Shown here: one piece after another, positions 60,447 through 64,000 of the stretch
How positions within the stretch are numbered: position 1 is the first letter of the stretch
Layout of the letters: each line of letters begins with the position of its first letter
Source of the DNA: Mycobacteroides sp. CBMA 271
GTDB taxonomy: Bacteria; Actinomycetota; Actinomycetes; Mycobacteriales; Mycobacteriaceae
Assembly: GCF_009729205.1 (NCBI RefSeq)
Contig: NZ_VTHB01000001.1
Location: 682,001-746,000 of the forward strand
DNA: 64,000 bases
Reading direction: 5' to 3'
Made by a program: the position numbers and the translations under genes
The notes under the pieces: model-generated
What the model was told of the DNA's origin: nothing
What the model saw: the letters and a program-made list of their open reading frames with translations, nothing else
Database searches by the model: none

Positions 60447-61703
60447 ATGGCCACTGCACTATCTGACATCGAAGACGCCGGCCGCGTGTTGGCCGATCCC
60501 ACCGCATACGCCGACGAGCCCCGTCTGCACGCTGCGATGACCCTGCTGCGGCGCGAGCAGCCCGTGACGAAGGTGATTACCGACAACTATCGACCGTTCT
60601 GGGCGATCACCAAGCACGACGACATCATGGACATCGAGCGCGATAACGCACTCTGGCTCAACGAACCACGTCCGCTCCTGATGAACCTGGAGCAAGAGGC
60701 CGAGCTGGACAAGCAGGCCGCGATGGGGATCGAGCTCAAAACCCTCGTCCACATCGACGATCCCAAACACCGTGTGCTGCGCGCGATCGGCGCCGACTGG
60801 TTCCGGCCGAAGGCCATGCGGGACATGAAGATCCGGACCGACGAGCTGGCCACCAGATATGTGAACAAGCTGATGGACACGGGCGGAAGTTGCGATTTCG
60901 CGCAGGACGTCGCGGTGCACTTCCCGCTGTACGTCATCATGTCGCTGCTCGGCATTCCCGAGTCAGACTTTGACCGGATGCTCAAACTCACCCAGGAACT
61001 CTTTGGCGGCGACGACACCGAGTTCCAACGCGGCGCTACCGCCGAGGAGCAGCTGCTGGCACTGCTGGACTTCTTCGGATACTTCAGCGGACTCACTGCG
61101 TCGCGGCGCGAGAGTCCCACCGAAGATCTGGCATCGACCATCGCCAACGCAAAGGTCGACGGCGAGCTGCTCTCGGACGTCGACACTGCCTCGTATTACA
61201 CGATCATCGCCACCGCGGGACACGACACCACCAGCGCCACCATCGCCGGCGGGCTCGAAGCGCTTGTGCAGCACCCGGACCAGCTCGCCCGGCTGCGCGA
61301 AAACCCCGACCTCATGCCGCTGGCGGTTGACGAGATGATCCGTTGGGTTACGCCCGTCAAGGAGTTCATGCGAACGGCCACCGCCGACACCGAGATTCGC
61401 GGCGTGCCGATCGCCGCGGGCGAATCGGTGCTGCTGTCCTACCCGTCAGGCAATCGCGATGAGGACATCTTCACCGAGCCGTTCACCTTCGATGTCGGAC
61501 GAGATCCCAACAAACACTTAGCATTCGGATTCGGGGTGCACTTCTGCCTCGGTGCGGCGCTGGCACGGATGGAGGTCAACAGCTTTTTCTCGGCGCTGCT
61601 ACCCAGGCTGGAATCCATCGAGATTGCCGGGGACATCGCGCGAACGTCGACGATATTTGTCGGCGGCATCAAACACCTGCCAATCCGCTACACGTTGCGC
61701 TAA
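60447..61703 (+). CDS. Cytochrome P450
   Basis: 418-aa soluble bacterial P450. The heme ligand is Cys367 in FGFGVHFCLGAALARME. The I-helix oxygen-activation motif is AGHDTTS and the ExxR motif is EMIR. The early D-P-x-A-Y-A-D and W-A-I-T-K-H-D-D-I segments resemble mycobacterial P450s acting on lipids or sterols. The start is uncertain: ATG 60447 begins the family-like part, and ATG 60420 has a better ribosome site (AGGG). It overlaps the end of the convergent thiolase-like gene. Substrate unknown. Confidence 0.92.
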   Translation: MATALSDIEDAGRVLADPTAYADEPRLHAAMTLLRREQPVTKVITDNYRPFWAITKHDDIMDIERDNALWLNEPRPLLMNLEQEAELDKQAAMGIELKTLVHIDDPKHRVLRAIGADWFRPKAMRDMKIRTDELATRYVNKLMDTGGSCDFAQDVAVHFPLYVIMSLLGIPESDFDRMLKLTQELFGGDDTEFQRGATAEEQLLALLDFFGYFSGLTASRRESPTEDLASTIANAKVDGELLSDVDTASYYTIIATAGHDTTSATIAGGLEALVQHPDQLARLRENPDLMPLAVDEMIRWVTPVKEFMRTATADTEIRGVPIAAGESVLLSYPSGNRDEDIFTEPFTFDVGRDPNKHLAFGFGVHFCLGAALARMEVNSFFSALLPRLESIEIAGDIARTSTIFVGGIKHLPIRYTLR

Positions 61704-63202
61704 GTAAGCCGAGCGGAGCCGTCCGCGCTCACTTCGATTGAAGCACCGGCGATATCGGTGTCCACAATCTCCGCGGCGGCCTCGCGATCGTCGATCTTGG
61801 CGAAGGTTCGCGCTCCCTTCGGCGTGCGCACGCTGACGAATGTCTGGAACGGCGATCCGTCACGCCCGTAGTTGACGGTCCACGCTTCCACCGTCGCCTC
61901 TCCCGAATAGCCGTCGGCCGCCTCGGTTTTAGGCTCACGATCAACCTGAGTCTGCACGTCCTCATATCTGAATCCACTCGCGGGCGGCTCGGTTCCGTAG
62001 ATGCCAAGGGCGTGCTTGGTGAGGTATCCGCCGTTCGCGGTGATCAGCCCTTTGGCACCCGGACGCTCGCGCAGTCGTTCGGCCATGGTGCCAATCGCAT
62101 GGGTGACGTAGTTACACCACGGTCCCCCGGCGAACGTCAGTCCCCCGGTGACCGTGAGCGGCCGAGTCGGGTCATCGACTGCAAGTCCCAGCTCGGTGGC
62201 CGCAACCTGCACCGCTGACGGGAAGCAGGAATAGATGTCAATCAGGCCGATGTCGTCGGCACCCAGCCCGGCGAGATTGAACACCTTCTTCCCCGCGAGA
62301 CGGATCGCCGGAGACCGATGCAATTCTTCGCGTTCACTGAGCGCGAAGGTGTCGTTGGCGTGAGCGCCGGCGAGTGGAAAAATCCAGCGGTCCTTGGGAA
62401 TTCCCAGCCGTCCCGCTGTTTCCACCGAAGTCAGCAGCACCACCGCACCCTGCTCGACCATGTTGTTGGAGTTCATCAGCTTGGTGTACGGCGAGCTGAT
62501 CCATCGGTTGTCCGGGCCAGGCGCGGCGATCTCCTCGGCGGTATAAGCATCGTTGGACCAGGCATGGGTGTTGTTCACCGCGACCGCGTTGAACCGCTGC
62601 CACAACCGAGAAATCGCGGCGCGGTGCTCCGCCATCGATGCACCGTTGGCGATGCGAATCGCCTGCTCGAAAAGCGGGTAGACATGACCCGGAGAGATCA
62701 GGCCGATCGCGGTCTCCGCGGCACCCACTTGATCCATGCGCCCGCCGAGAATCGTTGGTTCAGCAATGGATTCGTCCTGGGTGGTCCATGGCGGCTGCAC
62801 GCCGGTGGCCATCATCTTGTTGCGCGAACGCCACATCTCCGCGCCACCGATGAGAACCACGTCGGCATCCCCAGAGAGGATATCGGCGGCTGCGTGGTTG
62901 ACCAACAGTTGCGGCGAGTTGCCGCTGGGCCCGGTGTAGAACGTGCGCTTCGGTGCGGCGCCCAAACGCTCACCGAGGAGGGCTCCCGGGTCGCGGTACT
63001 TCCACGAGAAGATGTTCGCGACCGACACCGTGTCGATGGCGGCCAGCAGATCCACCGCCCCCGCGTCCTCGGCAGCGAGCCGGGCCGCCCGCTCCATGAG
63101 ATCGACGGGCTCGGGGATCTCCGAGAACGGGGTGTCGGCGCTAGTCCGCTGGTTGACCTGTCCGGTACCGACGAGGACCGGCGTGCGTGGGTCGATGGCC
63201 AT
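61700..63202 (-). CDS. Thiolase-superfamily (acetyl-CoA acetyltransferase-like) protein without the usual nucleophile
   Basis: 500-aa protein with the thiolase fold, N-terminal half V-L-V-G-T-G-Q-V-N-Q-R near the start and ADVVLIGGAE near residue 118. At the place of the active-site Cys the sequence reads GPSGNSPQ, so the acylated cysteine appears to be missing. The C-terminal half has NGGYLTKHALG, as in SCP2-thiolase-like proteins. Such proteins may act on steroid or branched acyl-CoA, possibly as aldolases or lipid-transfer proteins. The ATG has TACCAT five bases before it and an inverted repeat further upstream. Confidence 0.85.
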   Translation of the reverse strand: MAIDPRTPVLVGTGQVNQRTSADTPFSEIPEPVDLMERAARLAAEDAGAVDLLAAIDTVSVANIFSWKYRDPGALLGERLGAAPKRTFYTGPSGNSPQLLVNHAAADILSGDADVVLIGGAEMWRSRNKMMATGVQPPWTTQDESIAEPTILGGRMDQVGAAETAIGLISPGHVYPLFEQAIRIANGASMAEHRAAISRLWQRFNAVAVNNTHAWSNDAYTAEEIAAPGPDNRWISSPYTKLMNSNNMVEQGAVVLLTSVETAGRLGIPKDRWIFPLAGAHANDTFALSEREELHRSPAIRLAGKKVFNLAGLGADDIGLIDIYSCFPSAVQVAATELGLAVDDPTRPLTVTGGLTFAGGPWCNYVTHAIGTMAERLRERPGAKGLITANGGYLTKHALGIYGTEPPASGFRYEDVQTQVDREPKTEAADGYSGEATVEAWTVNYGRDGSPFQTFVSVRTPKGARTFAKIDDREAAAEIVDTDIAGASIEVSADGSARLT

Positions 63203-63215
63203 ACCCGATGGTAAC

Positions 63216-63229
63216 CAACCGTTCGGTTG
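63216..63229. promoter_or_regulatory. Candidate operator upstream of the thiolase-like gene
   Basis: CAACCG-TT-CGGTTG, a 14-bp inverted repeat next to the -10-like hexamer of the gene (TACCAT, 63213-63208). Likely a TetR-type repressor site. Confidence 0.45.
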
Positions 63230-63267
63230 ACCCCAGCGGGTCCTCCGAATAGGCGGGGGTCGTCCCG

Positions 63268-64000
63268 CTAGACGGACAGCGCGGGCCCGGTCCCCTCGAT
63301 CTGATTTCCTGCGCCAGTCATGTCCTTGAGGTCAACCCCAGAGCGGCCGATCTGACGCGCTCCCGCCACCAGGGCGGCCACTACCTGCGCCGCCTGGTCA
63401 TAGCCCAGACCCTCCGGTGGATGAATATTGGAAACGCAATTGCGTTGCGCATCACTGCATCCGACCGAAGGGTTGTGCGTGAGGTAAATCCCGACGCTGT
63501 CGGCGACCGAAAGGCCAGGGCGTTCCCCGATGAGCACCAGAAGCGTGTCGACACCGAGTGCCGAGCCGATGTGGTCGCCGAGGGCAACCCGCGCCTGCGT
63601 CGCGACGACGAGCGGCGCGATCGAGTACCCGCGAAGCCGCTGATGTAACGCCTGTAATAGCTGCACCCCGTGGTCATCGAGAGCTCGAGGCGACAACCCG
63701 TCGGCCAACACGATCCCGATATCGGCACCTGACTCCGGGAGTAGGTCCAAGGCGCCATCGGCCGGCGCCCGCCCCAAATCCGGGCGACGCAGATACTCGG
63801 ATCGATCGCTCGCCCGGCTGGTCACCAGCAGCGGCGTGCCCAACCCAAGCCCGTCGATTCGACCGGCCAGCGCGTGCGCATCCAGCGGGGTGTGCACGGC
63901 GTCACGGGCCGCCGCGTGCGCGGTACCAAACTCTAAGACCCTGGTAGTGGGAAGCGCGTCACCGCTACGGCCCAAGCCGATTCGCGACTGCGTGGAACGA
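63268..64000 (-). CDS. eutC: Ethanolamine ammonia-lyase small subunit EutC, N-terminus beyond right edge
   Basis: 243 residues of EutC are visible, with the family signature RIGLGRSGDALPT near the cut end, V-T-S-R-A-S-D-R-S-E-Y, and C-S-D-A-Q-R-N-C-V-S-N-I near the C-terminus. With EutB it forms the adenosylcobalamin-dependent lyase that splits ethanolamine to acetaldehyde and ammonia. The frame is open to the last base of the window; EutB is expected just beyond, since eutB-eutC is the usual order. Confidence 0.92.
   Translation of the reverse strand, partial: RSTQSRIGLGRSGDALPTTRVLEFGTAHAAARDAVHTPLDAHALAGRIDGLGLGTPLLVTSRASDRSEYLRRPDLGRAPADGALDLLPESGADIGIVLADGLSPRALDDHGVQLLQALHQRLRGYSIAPLVVATQARVALGDHIGSALGVDTLLVLIGERPGLSVADSVGIYLTHNPSVGCSDAQRNCVSNIHPPEGLGYDQAAQVVAALVAGARQIGRSGVDLKDMTGAGNQIEGTGPALSV

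Overview
The window is high-GC actinobacterial DNA. Gene content and protein sequences point to a rapidly growing mycobacterium, most probably the Mycobacteroides abscessus-chelonae group. The evidence is an ESX-4 type VII secretion locus that includes eccE, several cutinase-like proteins, mycobacterial ribosomal protein sequences, rmlB-rmlC, and many candidate leaderless promoters (TANNNT about 6 nt before the start codon). No rRNA or tRNA gene, CRISPR array, insertion sequence or phage gene was seen. The assignment rests on recognition, not on a database search.

Layout, left to right. 1-10 kb: ESX-4 core with eccC4 (cut by the left edge), eccD4-mycP4, eccB4 and eccE4. 10-15.5 kb: a CGNR-type regulator divergent from an EamA-type exporter, then three secreted cutinase-like enzymes, an epoxide-hydrolase-like enzyme and a small secreted protein. 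15.5-20.1 kb (minus strand): infA-rpmJ-rpsM-rpsK-rpsD-rpoA-rplQ-truA. 20.3-27.3 kb: an FAD monooxygenase, an NfeD/flotillin pair, an F420-type oxidoreductase, rmlB-rmlC and a septum-formation-domain protein. 27.3-30 kb: map-adk-secY. 30-38.7 kb: a secreted HAD phosphatase coupled to a gene broken by a nonsense codon, a methyltransferase, an AI-2E-type transporter, sppA and two tandem paralogous lipoproteins. 38.8-41.5 kb: the distal spc operon (rpsH-rplF-rplR-rpsE-rpmD-rplO). 41.9-46.3 kb: an island of gdhA, a secreted repeat protein, a decayed SGNH acyltransferase fragment and a carboxylesterase. 46.4-47.9 kb: the proximal spc operon (rplN-rplX-rplE-rpsN). 48-53.9 kb: a second island with an MFS symporter, a fourth cutinase, two paralogous WXG-like helical proteins sharing an upstream motif, and a C-C hydrolase. 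54-59.4 kb: the S10 operon (rpsJ to rpsQ). 59.9-64 kb: a DUF4442 protein, a P450, a thiolase-like protein and eutC, which is cut by the right edge.

The genes normally grouped as the S10-spc-alpha ribosomal cluster are all on the minus strand but are split into separate transcription units by accessory islands. The least usual break is inside the spc operon, between rpsN and rpsH. Each unit seems to keep its own control: hairpin terminators follow rpsQ, rpsN, rplO and probably rplQ, and candidate sigma-A promoters precede rplN, rpsH and infA. The islands are rich in exported proteins.

The most promising undescribed element is the pair at 51.1-52.9 kb. The two proteins are paralogs with a WXG/ESX-like N-terminus, and each gene has the same 39-nt bipartite upstream element beginning with GGAACC, which resembles an ECF-sigma promoter. 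I propose, as inference only, that they are co-regulated type VII secretion-related proteins.
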